This document shows positions 9,754-18,562 of a stretch of 55,558 nt of DNA, in pieces (position 1 is the stretch's first letter; each line of letters opens with the position of its first letter). Source of the stretch: Acidisphaera sp. L21 (GTDB lineage Bacteria > Pseudomonadota > Alphaproteobacteria > Acetobacterales > Acetobacteraceae); NCBI RefSeq assembly GCF_009765685.1, contig NZ_LMUY01000081.1:1-55558 (forward strand), given 5' to 3'. The translations under genes were made by a program, and so were the position numbers. The notes under the pieces were generated by a model. It searched no databases. It saw only the letters and a program-made list of their open reading frames with translations, and was not told the DNA's origin.

Positions 9754-10130
9754 GGCGTGACGGTGAAGCCGACCGTTCCGGTGGTTCGGTGTAGGTCGAT
9801 CGAGATGACGGTCCAGCGCACCTGATACTGGCCGACGCCAAGGGGGGGCAGGGCCGCGACAAGGCCCGAGGCGTCGTTCGACTGCGGCCGCGGCGGTGTC
9901 AAGGCGATAAGGTTGCCCGCGCCGCCTGTCACCTCGACCCGGCTGAATCGTGGTTCGAGCGGTTCGGTGAATTGAAGGACGAGCCTCGCGGGCGGCGTCT
10001 TGATCTGCGCGCCATCCGGGGGGTCCGACCGAAGCAACATGGCATGCGCGTCAGCGCCGGCTGGGAGCAGCAGAGCGAATAGCGCCGTCAGAACCCGACG
10101 CTTACTTGGCACAGGTGAAGCTGGTCGCAT
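9750..10130 (-). CDS. copC: Periplasmic copper-binding protein CopC
   Basis: A 126-residue protein with a signal peptide ending GADA. The mature form starts HAMLLRSDPPDG, the copper(II)-binding N-terminal His of CopC. The second half of the site is the SIDLHRTTG segment near the C-terminus, carrying an Asp and a His. The start at 10130 is preferred because it opens directly into the signal peptide; the frame extends to 10232 inside the upstream gene. It overlaps the end of the tannase-family gene by 29 bases and the start of copD by 3-4 bases, so the three are probably one transcript. Confidence 0.85.
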   Translation of the reverse strand: MRPASPVPSKRRVLTALFALLLPAGADAHAMLLRSDPPDGAQIKTPPARLVLQFTEPLEPRFSRVEVTGGAGNLIALTPPRPQSNDASGLVAALPPLGVGQYQVRWTVISIDLHRTTGTVGFTVTP

Positions 10131-11742
10131 CGTCCATGTTTCCGGTCCCGTTGTATTTCGCGAAGGTTGGGTATTCGCAAAGCGGTCGGGCCCGGCCGGG
10201 CTTGCCGTAAGAGTCGGTGATGACAGGCGCATGGGGTGGCGTACCGTTCACCACCCAAGCATCCAGCGCACCCAGTGCGTCCCAGGCCGGCATGAAGGCG
10301 AGGCTGTTGCCGCTATGGGCGGTGACGGGCAGCTCGTAGAACTTGAGGAAGCCCGCCACTTGCTCGCGACCCATGCGCTGCCCCACGGCGTCCACATAGC
10401 GTTCCGTGCCCTGCGTGGGGATGATCTGGTCGGCCATGCCGTGCAGCAACAAGATCTTGCCGCCATGCCGGGCAAAGGCGGAAAGGTCGGTGTCGCCCAG
10501 GTCTGCCATGGAACTTAACGCCTCCAGCCTGTCTTTCCAGCGGCCGGGGTGCTCTGGATCAAACTCCATCAGCTTGGCGTTAGGATCCCGAGCAACGAAG
10601 TACTTGAAGAACTGATCAGCGAAGTTTTGCATGAACGGCATGCCCGGCGTGGTTGGGTAGGACGACGCCACCGTCCCAAGCCCTTGGTCAGTGATGTTGC
10701 GGGACAGGTCGTCGTTGGTGCGGGAGCCGAGATCGGTGCCCCAGATATTGAAGCCAGGATAGGCATCGTCGCCGAAGGACGTGCCCATGAGGCGGAGAGC
10801 CGCGATCTGTGTGTCGGTTAGGCAGGCATCTCCATTACTGCCGGGCTCACAGCGTAACGGCTTACCGTCAAGCTTGGCGGTGGCCGGGTCGAACGCGGAC
10901 TGACAGGCACGCGCGTTGGCAATGACCCCGTCTGTGGCGCCGTCCAGTCCGTCGCAGGCCGAGATAGCGGCCCGCAGAACAAGCTGGCGTTGCGGCACGG
11001 AAGGGTAGGCGCCGGGCCCCAGCAACACACGTGCGACCCGGGTGTGCTGTAAGGCTAGTCGGGTGAAATTCACGGCGGGCCAAAAGATGATGGCCCCGTC
11101 CAGATCGGCTGGATTGCGCTGGATCATGCCGAGCGCCTCTTTCCCCCCATTTGAGCTGCCGTGGAAATACACCTTGTCTGCAGGGCGGCCATACCGCGCC
11201 GCGATCAAGACGCCAGCCACGTCTCGCGTCTTCTTCAGCGCGTCGTAGGCGTAATTGTGCAACGCCTCGTCATTCAGCGCGAACGAGCCGTCGGTGGAGG
11301 CGCCCTGGTGGCCAGAGTCGCTAGCGAAAGTCACGTAGCCACGACCAAGTGGCACGGGGACGTCAGCAGGCTGCAGACGGATCAGGCCCGGTGAGCTCAG
11401 CACGGTGCCATTGAAACCGCCGCCGCCATACATGAGCGCCTTGCCGTTCCAGGCGTCGGGCAGGTTCACCTCGAGCTTGATGGGCGGTGCAGTACGGTCA
11501 ATCGGGTCAATCTCGGCGGTGACGTGGCAGTAGGCGCCGATGGTCCGCGGTGCAGTCCCGGATGCGGCGACTTGAGTGGCGATGGTGACCCGGGCACCAG
11601 AGGTCGGAAGGCCGATCGCGGTGGCGGGCAGCGGAACCGAGGCTATCGATGCACAATCGCGAGGGACCGTCTGAGCCTGCACAACCACCGGCAGTGCACT
11701 CAGACCTAATAGGATCGCGAGCCGCATTGAGCCATTAAACAT
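10102..11742 (-). CDS. Tannase/feruloyl esterase family protein, secreted
   Basis: A 546-residue exported enzyme with a signal peptide (to about residue 24, ending VQAQ) and a strong ribosome binding site (AGGAGG). The nucleophile elbow is HGSSNGGKEAL (Ser197 predicted), an acidic residue lies in LLHGMADQIIP, and a candidate His is in VTAHSGNS. In family members the nucleophile and the His are each next to a Cys (CS-D-HC motif) joined by a disulfide; here both positions are Ser. The family hydrolyses gallate or ferulate esters. The exact substrate is unknown. It heads the copper-gene cluster, an unusual pairing. Confidence 0.85.
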   Translation of the reverse strand: MFNGSMRLAILLGLSALPVVVQAQTVPRDCASIASVPLPATAIGLPTSGARVTIATQVAASGTAPRTIGAYCHVTAEIDPIDRTAPPIKLEVNLPDAWNGKALMYGGGGFNGTVLSSPGLIRLQPADVPVPLGRGYVTFASDSGHQGASTDGSFALNDEALHNYAYDALKKTRDVAGVLIAARYGRPADKVYFHGSSNGGKEALGMIQRNPADLDGAIIFWPAVNFTRLALQHTRVARVLLGPGAYPSVPQRQLVLRAAISACDGLDGATDGVIANARACQSAFDPATAKLDGKPLRCEPGSNGDACLTDTQIAALRLMGTSFGDDAYPGFNIWGTDLGSRTNDDLSRNITDQGLGTVASSYPTTPGMPFMQNFADQFFKYFVARDPNAKLMEFDPEHPGRWKDRLEALSSMADLGDTDLSAFARHGGKILLLHGMADQIIPTQGTERYVDAVGQRMGREQVAGFLKFYELPVTAHSGNSLAFMPAWDALGALDAWVVNGTPPHAPVITDSYGKPGRARPLCEYPTFAKYNGTGNMDDATSFTCAK

Positions 11743-12088
11743 CTGACTGCCCTCCTGACTTCACCGTGTTGAGCCGGCTTTCGTGCTGATGTGCTCGCCT
11801 TTCAACGGCGGCGTCAATGTCTGAAAACAGGCTTGTGGCGGCATCGATATGGATGGGGTGAGTTAAGCCGATACTCTCGCCGCATTGTAATGGGTCTTAA
11901 GGCCAGGCAAGCAAGCAGTGTCATAAGAACGTTTGGCGCAAGGCCGTCAGTTCCGCGGATCGGGGTGGATCTCCAATGAAGGCTGCTGATCTTAGTGATA
12001 CATTGCGCGACAGTGTATGATTGTATCTTTGACTATCGAGCCTACGTTTTTCTACCTTCAAGCTTGATGCCCGATTGGACATTTCGCC
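11743..12088. other. Intergenic stretch, no gene seen
   Basis: This lies between the start of the tannase-family gene and the end of the metallo-beta-lactamase-fold gene. It should hold the promoter of the copper/esterase cluster. A 62-codon plus-strand frame (11791-11979) has no recognisable content. Confidence 0.5.
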
Positions 12089-12763
12089 TCATCGGGCCTG
12101 CGCCAGCACGATGATCTGTGGCTGCTCAGGTAACTTGCCGGCGTCGATTATCACAGACGCTGCATCTCGATGGTGGACCATACCTTCGGGGTGTCGTTGT
12201 AGAAAACTTTCCACGGGCTCAATTCGAAGGACACCCCGTGGGTGCCAATAATGCATCGGAATGATAATACGAGGGGCGATGACGGCAATCGCCTTGTCGA
12301 GATCCTCAAGAGCAATCGTCGCATGGGCCCCCGTCAGAGCTAAAAGCACGTCGACCTGCCCCGACAAGCTCTCCAGAACGGATTGCGCGATCGCATTGCC
12401 GACGTCCCCCATGTGCAACACTCGCACGCCCCCTAGCTCGACGAGATACATGGCATTTGCATCGGGATCTCGGCCGTAGTCGAACGTCAGACTTTCGCTG
12501 GTGGGAAAAGCGCGGATCAGTGCGTCGCGCACCGTAATTCCATCGGGCGGAACGTCCAACAGCGCGTTCACGATGGTTGGCTGACCGCGGACATGGCTCG
12601 GATCGGAGTGAAATCGGTCGGTTGCCGAGCTCATAATCACGAGGTCCGCCGGCTCGTCTATTGGAGCGAACCCGGAAACACCAGGCGTGTAAGGGTCGGT
12701 GATGATGCTCATTCCTGGCGTCTCCAGCCGGAAGCTCGCATGGGCGTAGAACGACACCTTCAT
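12089..12763 (-). CDS. Metallo-beta-lactamase-fold protein, degenerate metal site
   Basis: A 224-residue cytoplasmic protein of the MBL fold, close to the UPF0173/UlaG-like small hydrolases. The N-terminus (YAHASFRLETPG), the Asp-containing VLHMGDVG strand and the IPMHYWHP segment near the C-terminus match. The hallmark HxHxDH motif that should follow ADLVIMSS reads ATDRFHSDP, so the first metal-binding histidines are missing or altered. It may bind metal weakly or act non-catalytically. A ribosome binding site (GGAAGGA) lies about ten bases before the ATG. Neighbours give no clue to its role. Confidence 0.7.
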   Translation of the reverse strand: MKVSFYAHASFRLETPGMSIITDPYTPGVSGFAPIDEPADLVIMSSATDRFHSDPSHVRGQPTIVNALLDVPPDGITVRDALIRAFPTSESLTFDYGRDPDANAMYLVELGGVRVLHMGDVGNAIAQSVLESLSGQVDVLLALTGAHATIALEDLDKAIAVIAPRIIIPMHYWHPRGVLRIEPVESFLQRHPEGMVHHRDAASVIIDAGKLPEQPQIIVLAQAR

Positions 12764-13018
12764 TCAATACGGTCCTTCCAATCCGCGGTCGCGATCATGT
12801 CGCGAGGCCAGCGGATCGAAGAGTGAGAGAACAACCATCCGGGCGGCCCAGTCAATCATCTCCCTTTTGGCAGCCGACGAATTGAGGATACCCATGCGCT
12901 AGAGGTCCCTGTTCCATGGGTGCCGCGTTTGCTCGAGACAGCGTCATCAGGACGGCTCGTGAGTCAGTAACTCCACGCATTTCTACCCCTATTGGCCGGC
13001 TAGAAGGGGAAGCTCGGG

Positions 13019-13441
13019 TCACTCGTCCTTGAGAAGGCCCCATTTCTTGATTGTTGTATCGTATGCGATTTCCAATGCCGGCGTCGTGCTACCGGGTGGT
13101 GCAATTTCTTGGATGGAATAAACAGAACCAGTGGCTGTCTGGATCAGGTCGGCGCCTGGATCGTAGGCGATTAGGTTCGATGTGATCCAGGCGCTGCCAT
13201 CGCCTCGTAATCCGTGTGCATGCCAAGTGGCCGGCAATCGGGGTCGCTGGACTTCGAGTAAGCTCCAGTAGTCGAGGGATCCGGTCGGCTTGCCGTCAAC
13301 CAGCCGCCTCAGGCTCAGTAACCGGGTTCTAGGCCGAAAGACCAGCAAAACTCGAACGCCTGGCTTATATTTTGAGGTGCGCATATAGGCTAAGATACCG
13401 CGAGAGATCAGTCCGACCAAATGACTGTCCTGAGATGCCAC
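13019..13441 (-). CDS. Hypothetical protein
   Basis: An open frame of 140 codons, starting with GTG; a shorter form from ATG at 13384 is possible. The product looks protein-like (basic N-terminal half, then a beta-rich stretch with DYWSLLEVQRP and ALEIAYDTT) but I do not recognise a family. No strong ribosome binding site is visible for either start. Confidence 0.45.
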   Translation of the reverse strand: MASQDSHLVGLISRGILAYMRTSKYKPGVRVLLVFRPRTRLLSLRRLVDGKPTGSLDYWSLLEVQRPRLPATWHAHGLRGDGSAWITSNLIAYDPGADLIQTATGSVYSIQEIAPPGSTTPALEIAYDTTIKKWGLLKDE

Positions 13442-13639
13442 CGGGTATTTGGTAAACGCTTCGGAATGATAGTCAAAGGTGGTCCGCTATAACAAGGTTT
13501 GAGCCACCTTTCTCACTCGTCTTTGGTCGCCGCCTGTTCGACTGAGCTGGAAGGACTGGCACGTCCACACCTTTGCCGGCTTTTTCTTCCCGCCGGTAAA
13601 ATCAGCAGCTTGAGCATTGGCTGCCGCCGCGCGGTCGGT

Positions 13640-14962
13640 CTAAACGCCCTTTACCTCAAGTCTGGAAGGAGCGGGTGCAAGCCATACGCTGACGACTGTC
13701 ACGACCTGACAGGCAACCAAATACCAGGCGACGAGCCACGGCTGCCCCGACGCCATGGCGACCAAGGCGCTCGCGATGAACGGGGTTGGCCCGGCAATCA
13801 GAACGCTGTTCATCTCCCTCGCAACGGCGATGCCAGTGTAGCGGTAGCGGGTTTCGAACAATTCGGACAGAAATGCGCCCTGGGCGCCTGACATGGCGCC
13901 AAAGCCAATGCCATAGCCTAGCATCATTGCGACGACCACGTTTGTGGTATCACCCGTCCCGAGCAGCATAAAAAACGGAAAGGCGAACAGCGCCACGAAT
14001 ACCGCCCCGCCAATGAACACAGGCTTGCGACCAATTCGGTCGGCCAAGATTCCAAAGAGCGGCGTCATGACCACGCCGGCCGCGGCCGCGGATAGCAGGG
14101 CCAGTAGCGCCACGTTGCGGCTGAGATGCAAAGTGTTGGCAATGTAGCCCAACGCGAAGGCATTCAGCACATAGGCGTTGGCATTGTGCCCTGTGACGGA
14201 AAAGAAACCCAGCACAACGTTGCGCCCCCGCTCCTGGAACACCTCGGCGAGTGGCAGCTTCGTGGCGGAGCGAAGCTTCTGCTGTTCTTGCTCGAAAGCA
14301 GGCGACTCCTGCAGCCGACTGCGGATGTAGAGGGATATCCCCACCACCACGATGCTTGCCAGGAAGGGAATACGCCAACCCCATGCCAGCATCTGCTCGT
14401 CAGTCAATACTGCGCCCAAGAGCGCGAGAATTCCGACCGCGAGGCCCAGCCCCACCGCGGTGCAGCCGTTTGGAATGGAGGTGTAGAAAGCTCGACTGCC
14501 GCGGGGCGTGTATTCGGCGATGTAGGTGATGGCGCCCGCTAGTTCCGCGCCGGCTCCGAACCCCTGCAGCAAGCGTAGTACCACCAGCAGGATTGGCGCC
14601 CATATCCCCATGGTGGCGTAACTGGGCAGCAGTCCGATCACGACGGTGCTGAAGCCCATCAGCGCCACAGTGAAGATCAACGCTGGCTTGCGGCCGATCC
14701 TGTCCCCGTAATGCGCTACAACGAAGCCGCCAAGCGGCCGCGCCAGGAACCCGACTGCAAATGTTGCGAAGGCTGCCAGTGAGCCAATGGTCGGGCTGAC
14801 GTTGGGGAAATAGAGGCGGTTGATAAAAAGAGCAGCAGCCGCGCCGTAGAGCGCGAAATCATACCACTCCATAATCGTACCAACGGCGCTGGCGGCGACC
14901 ACCGCGCGTGTGTCGCTGACCCGAACCGCGATCGTTTGTGTCTGCTCCAACGCACCCCCCAC
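13640..14962 (-). CDS. MHS-family MFS transporter (metabolite:proton symporter)
   Basis: A 440-residue membrane protein with 12 predicted helices. The opening segment GTIMEWYDFALYG and the loop-2 motif HYGDRIGRKPAL, repeated in the second half as ILADRIGRKPVF, are typical of the metabolite:H+ symporter (ProP/ShiA/KgtP) branch. It probably imports an organic acid. It is divergent from a FadR-type regulator followed by an RraA-like aldolase, so the substrate is plausibly a hydroxy- or oxo-acid that ends in aldol cleavage. GTG start. The 81-base gap to the regulator contains a perfect inverted repeat. Confidence 0.85.
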   Translation of the reverse strand: MGGALEQTQTIAVRVSDTRAVVAASAVGTIMEWYDFALYGAAAALFINRLYFPNVSPTIGSLAAFATFAVGFLARPLGGFVVAHYGDRIGRKPALIFTVALMGFSTVVIGLLPSYATMGIWAPILLVVLRLLQGFGAGAELAGAITYIAEYTPRGSRAFYTSIPNGCTAVGLGLAVGILALLGAVLTDEQMLAWGWRIPFLASIVVVGISLYIRSRLQESPAFEQEQQKLRSATKLPLAEVFQERGRNVVLGFFSVTGHNANAYVLNAFALGYIANTLHLSRNVALLALLSAAAAGVVMTPLFGILADRIGRKPVFIGGAVFVALFAFPFFMLLGTGDTTNVVVAMMLGYGIGFGAMSGAQGAFLSELFETRYRYTGIAVAREMNSVLIAGPTPFIASALVAMASGQPWLVAWYLVACQVVTVVSVWLAPAPSRLEVKGV

Positions 14963-15000
14963 TGAATTTCGGCTTGTCCAGCGCCCTTGAAACAGACATA

Positions 15001-15017
15001 AACCTGTAAGACAGGTT
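15001..15017. promoter_or_regulatory. FadR/GntR-type operator between transporter and regulator
   Basis: A perfect inverted repeat, AACCTGT-AAG-ACAGGTT, has 7-base arms and a 3-base centre. The GT-NNN-AC core matches the operator architecture of FadR-subfamily GntR regulators. It sits in the 81-base divergent region next to just such a regulator and would allow joint control of the transporter and of the regulator-aldolase transcript. Confidence 0.7.
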
Positions 15018-15043
15018 TTGGCAATCAGGGTTGGTCATTAGGA

Positions 15044-15808
15044 GTGGGGTCCTTTTTGCAGCGCCAACCGGGCGAACTGATCGCATCCGAGCCGCCGCTC
15101 GACAGCCGCACGACCGCGGTGGCGGCCTATTTGCGAGGCTACATTGCAGACCGACGTCTGGGTCCGGGTGACGTGCTGCCGGGTGAGACTGAGGTTGGGC
15201 GTGCCTTGGGCATCAGCCGCCCTATCGTACGCGAGGCTTCCAGCCGGTTAGCAGCGCTGGGGCTGATCACAGTATCTGTGGGGCGGCGACCCCGCGTGGG
15301 AACGCTGAAGGGCGGCGTGGTGCGCCATGTTTTGCAGGGAGCCATCACCACGGGACAGGCCAACGTGCTCGACCTCTTGGGCTTACGCCGCGGGTTGGAG
15401 ATTGAAATGGCTGGCCTTGCCGCCTCCCACAGCGGGGCCGGAGTGATGCTGGCGCTTCGAGAGACGCTGAGCGCCATGAAGGGCGTGCTGCAGCAAAGGG
15501 ATGCGTATTCGACCCTCGATCTGCAGTTCCATAGCCTATTGGCTCAGGCCACAGGCAATCCGCTCTTTGCCCTGTTCATTGAGGACATGCATCTCGCCAT
15601 GCTCGACTCCATTGCGGTCGGTCTGAGAAGCCGCGCAGGCAAGGCGGAGCTGGGCCGGGTACAAGCTGTGCACCAGATGATCCTAGACGCAGTGGCGGCA
15701 GGAGATGCTGCGGCGGCGCGGGCTGCCATGACCATCCATTTTGACGAGGCCGCGGATGCCGTGCGTCGGCAGGCGGCGTCCCACGAGCAAAGGAGAGAAC
15801 CATCATGA
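15044..15808 (+). CDS. FadR-subfamily GntR transcriptional regulator
   Basis: A 254-residue regulator. The N-terminal winged helix-turn-helix spans about residues 22-90 (GDVLPGETEVGRALGISRPIVREA, then a wing ending VGTLKG). The C-terminal helical FCD ligand domain has the conserved pattern with LQFHSLLAQATGNPL, and a His-rich pocket is likely. The listed start is GTG at 15044. A TTG at 15056 has better spacing from AGGAG (15040-15044), so the start is uncertain by four codons. Its stop codon overlaps the RraA-like start (ATGA), so the two are translationally coupled. Confidence 0.85.
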   Translation: MGSFLQRQPGELIASEPPLDSRTTAVAAYLRGYIADRRLGPGDVLPGETEVGRALGISRPIVREASSRLAALGLITVSVGRRPRVGTLKGGVVRHVLQGAITTGQANVLDLLGLRRGLEIEMAGLAASHSGAGVMLALRETLSAMKGVLQQRDAYSTLDLQFHSLLAQATGNPLFALFIEDMHLAMLDSIAVGLRSRAGKAELGRVQAVHQMILDAVAAGDAAAARAAMTIHFDEAADAVRRQAASHEQRREPS

Positions 15809-16485
15809 ACCAAGACGACGCCACTTTGTTTCAGACCGTGCGCGACACCCTGTTCACCGCTGTCATCGGCGATGTCATGGACGTGGCCGGGCTGACCCAT
15901 CAATTCCTGCCGCCGCATATCCGAGCCTTGCGGCCGGAGATGGTGATCGTTGGCCGCGCCATGCCCGTGCTGGAGGCAGATTGCCATGGTCAAGACATTG
16001 GCCATACCGGCCAACCGGGTCCTTTTGGCCTGATGTTCGAGGCTTTGGACTCGTTGAAAGCAGGCGAGGTCTATGTCGCAGCGGGCGGCTCACCTCGATA
16101 CGCCTTCTGGGGCGGCTTGATGAGCACGCGTGCGCTCACCCTCGGCGCGGCGGGTGCTGTGTTGGGCGGCTACCACAGGGATACGCGGGAGATCCTTGGA
16201 TTGGGGCTGCCTGTGTTCTCAATGGGATCTTACGCCCAGGATCAGCGGGTACGCGGCCGAGTGGTGGATTACCGGTGTGCAGTTGAGTTCGACAACGGGG
16301 CCCAGGTTCATCCGGGCGACCTGATCGTCGGCGATGTCGATGGGGTACTTGTTGTCCCAAAGGCGCACGTGGGGGACATCATTCAAGAAGCCTTACGGAA
16401 GGTCGCCGGTGAGGCTGCCGTGCGAGGGATGATCGAAGCCGGAGAGACTACGCAGTCGATCTATGAAAAAACGGGAATCATGTGA
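15805..16485 (+). CDS. RraA-like protein, HMG/CHA aldolase type
   Basis: A 226-residue protein of the RraA/dimethylmenaquinone-methyltransferase-like fold. The glycine-rich strand GAAGAVLGGYHRDTREI carries the Arg-Asp pair used by 4-hydroxy-4-methyl-2-oxoglutarate/oxaloacetate aldolases. A late motif, DLIVGDVDGVLVVPKAH, is also conserved. These enzymes cleave 4-carboxy-4-hydroxy-2-oxoacids to pyruvate plus an oxo-acid with a divalent metal. Gene context (transporter, local regulator) favours a catabolic aldolase over the RNase E inhibitor meaning of the RraA name. Confidence 0.8.
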   Translation: MNQDDATLFQTVRDTLFTAVIGDVMDVAGLTHQFLPPHIRALRPEMVIVGRAMPVLEADCHGQDIGHTGQPGPFGLMFEALDSLKAGEVYVAAGGSPRYAFWGGLMSTRALTLGAAGAVLGGYHRDTREILGLGLPVFSMGSYAQDQRVRGRVVDYRCAVEFDNGAQVHPGDLIVGDVDGVLVVPKAHVGDIIQEALRKVAGEAAVRGMIEAGETTQSIYEKTGIM

Positions 16486-16604
16486 AGCAGCGTTAAAACC
16501 CTAAATGGTGGCGGTCCCGCACCTCTTCTAGGCCGTTTAAGCCCTTATTGGCTTCGCTTCATTGAACCCGGCCAACAACGCCTCGGCCCGCACGAGCACG
16601 GATC

Positions 16605-17867
16605 TAGTACAGCGATTCCATGGAACCGACCAGTTGCGCCGGATTCCATAACCGGTTCAGATATTGTAATCTGGCCGGATCGCAACCGTGACGGCTGGGT
16701 AGGATGGCAGCACTTCGGCAGGTAGTTGGGATTTCGATCAAAGAGAGTGAATTGATCGAACTGGAAGCGATTGCGCGATCGCGCACGGAGTGCGCCTGTC
16801 GGGTTGAACGGGCGCGCATTCTCCTGGCTTATTGGGCCGACCCGTCGACCTACGCCGTGGGTCGATTGATCGGGGTCACTCATCAGACCGTGCAGCGTTG
16901 CGTCAGTCGCGCGGTACAGTTTGGCGTGATGGCGGCGCTCGATGACAGTCCGCGTCCTGGCCAAGAGCCGAAGATCACCGATGATGCCAAAGCATGGGTG
17001 GTGTCGCTGGCCTGCCAGAAGGCCAAAGACCTGGGATATCCGCACGAGCTTTGGACGACCCGACTGCTCGCGCGCCACGTGCGGGAGCATGCGCAAGCGG
17101 CCGGGTATGCGTGCTTGATGCGTCTTGCCCAGGGCACGGTCTGCAAGATCCTCGACGAGCACGACATCAAGCCACACAAGGTTCGCTATTATCTCCAGCG
17201 CCGCGACGAGGCGTTCGAGGAGAAGATGGCTGAAGTTCTCTGCGTTTACCGCGAGGTCAAAGTCCTGCGCGAGGACAAAACCGCCGGGCCGAATGTTGCG
17301 ATCATCTCGTACGACGAGAAGCCCGGCATCCAGGCGATTGGCACCACCGCCCCTGATCTGCCGCCGCAGCCGGGATCTCATCCAGGTTGGTCGCGTGACC
17401 ATGAATATAAGCGCCATGGCACGCTGAGCCTGCTTGCCGGGATCGATCTGCTGACGGGAGAGGTTCACGCCAGCGTTGAGAACCGCCATCGCTCGCGGGA
17501 GTTCGTCGGCTTTCTCGAGAGGCTCAATGCCGCCTATCCGACAGACACTGCCATCAAGCTGATCCTCGACAACCACTCCGCGCACATCTCAAAGGAGACC
17601 ACGGCGTGGCTGGGAACTCAGCCGAAGGGCCGTTTCACCTTCGTGTTCACTCCAAAGCACGGCTCCTGGCTCAATCTGGTGGAGGGCTTCTTCTCCAAAA
17701 TGGCGCGGTCGATGCTTCGCGGAATCCGCGTCGCATCGAAGGATGAGCTCAAGGAAGGGATCCTCGCCTATCTCGATGACCTCAACCGCGACCCCGTCGT
17801 CCATAGCTGGACCTATAAGATCAATGCGGTCGCGTGATACGAGTCGTTCCTCGGAAACGCCGTACTA
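16605..17867 (+). mobile_element. IS630-family insertion sequence, apparently intact
   Basis: The element is bounded by TA dinucleotides (16605-16606 and 17866-17867), the target duplication of IS630. Inside are imperfect terminal inverted repeats. The left end begins GTACAGCGATTCC and the right end, read inward on the other strand, begins GTACGGCGTTTCC; about 20 of 25 positions match. It holds one full-length transposase gene. The sequence immediately to its right is a broken esterase, consistent with damage around the insertion. Confidence 0.85.
16704..17837 (+). CDS. IS630-family transposase
   Basis: A 377-residue DDE transposase. The N-terminal helix-turn-helix region includes LIGVTHQTVQRCVSRA. 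The catalytic triad is visible as Asp in IISYDEKPG, Asp in LILDNHSAH and Glu in HGSWLNLVEGFFSK. The C-terminal helix ends near the right inverted repeat. The length is normal and no frameshift is seen, so it may be active. Confidence 0.9.
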   Translation: MAALRQVVGISIKESELIELEAIARSRTECACRVERARILLAYWADPSTYAVGRLIGVTHQTVQRCVSRAVQFGVMAALDDSPRPGQEPKITDDAKAWVVSLACQKAKDLGYPHELWTTRLLARHVREHAQAAGYACLMRLAQGTVCKILDEHDIKPHKVRYYLQRRDEAFEEKMAEVLCVYREVKVLREDKTAGPNVAIISYDEKPGIQAIGTTAPDLPPQPGSHPGWSRDHEYKRHGTLSLLAGIDLLTGEVHASVENRHRSREFVGFLERLNAAYPTDTAIKLILDNHSAHISKETTAWLGTQPKGRFTFVFTPKHGSWLNLVEGFFSKMARSMLRGIRVASKDELKEGILAYLDDLNRDPVVHSWTYKINAVA

Positions 17868-18140
17868 GGTAGACCCGCCAGCGCGGCAGCCCTCAATCCA
17901 TAGGATTGCCGGGTGCCGAGGCATGGCCAGTCGAGCGGGCGCCCAAGTGGGTTGGGCGACCGGGCACGCATGTGGGCGTGTGTTGGGTGGCGGCCTGACC
18001 TCCGCGGAACCATCCTTCCTCGCGGCTCGGACGGATCGACGGTGGGCCTCTGTGGTGGACCGATGGCACGCCTGACTTCAACCGCAGGATGGCGCGGACC
18101 ACGCCTTATGCAGCTTGGTTTGCGAATTTTCTGCCCGTTG

Positions 18141-18305
18141 ATGCTGCGGATGGCGGACCGCTGGCGCAACGCGGCGCCCGTTGACTTGCATCTGCTGCCC
18201 GAGGCTCCTCACGGCTTCATTCATTTCAGCCCCCGCATGGCCGCCGAAGTGCCAGCCGCCAGCCACGACTGGAGCCGGGGGCGGCTCAACGATACCGCCC
18301 ACTGA
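18141..18305 (+). pseudogene. C-terminal remnant of an alpha/beta hydrolase (esterase/lipase family 3 type)
   Basis: About 54 codons match the end of HSL-type esterases: RMADRWRNAAPVDLHLLPEAPHGFIH, here split as RMADRWRNA and LLPEAPHGFIH, the latter carrying the catalytic His. The rest of the enzyme (oxyanion motif, GDSAGG nucleophile) is absent. The sequence upstream, towards the IS630 element, does not continue the fold in any frame. Confidence 0.55.
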
Positions 18306-18335
18306 AGGCCTACAGCTACCAAATCCTCTGCTCCG

Positions 18336-18418
18336 TCGAACACTCTTTCGATGCCACCGAATTCGACGAAGACAGTCGGGCCACCGACGAGCGTGGGCGC
18401 TAGAATTAGGTCAGGCAT
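18336..18418 (-). pseudogene. Possible N-terminal scrap of an MBL-fold protein
   Basis: A minus-strand frame reads MPDLILAPTLVGGPTV then FVEFGGIE, resembling the first two strands of MBL-fold metal hydrolases. It then loses similarity. The match is too short for a firm call. It lies between the esterase remnant and the PHB-depolymerase-type gene, in a stretch with no intact gene. Confidence 0.25.
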
Positions 18419-18562
18419 CATGGTCCCCGGTTTGCCCGATACGCCCCGGCGGGCAGTCCCAGGGCGAGTGCCACGGATAGGCCGCTGCCCCAGGCCGCCC
18501 CAGGTCAGCACCACCAGGAACGGCCCCTAATGACTGGGATCGCTGTTCTTCAATTGCGCTCC

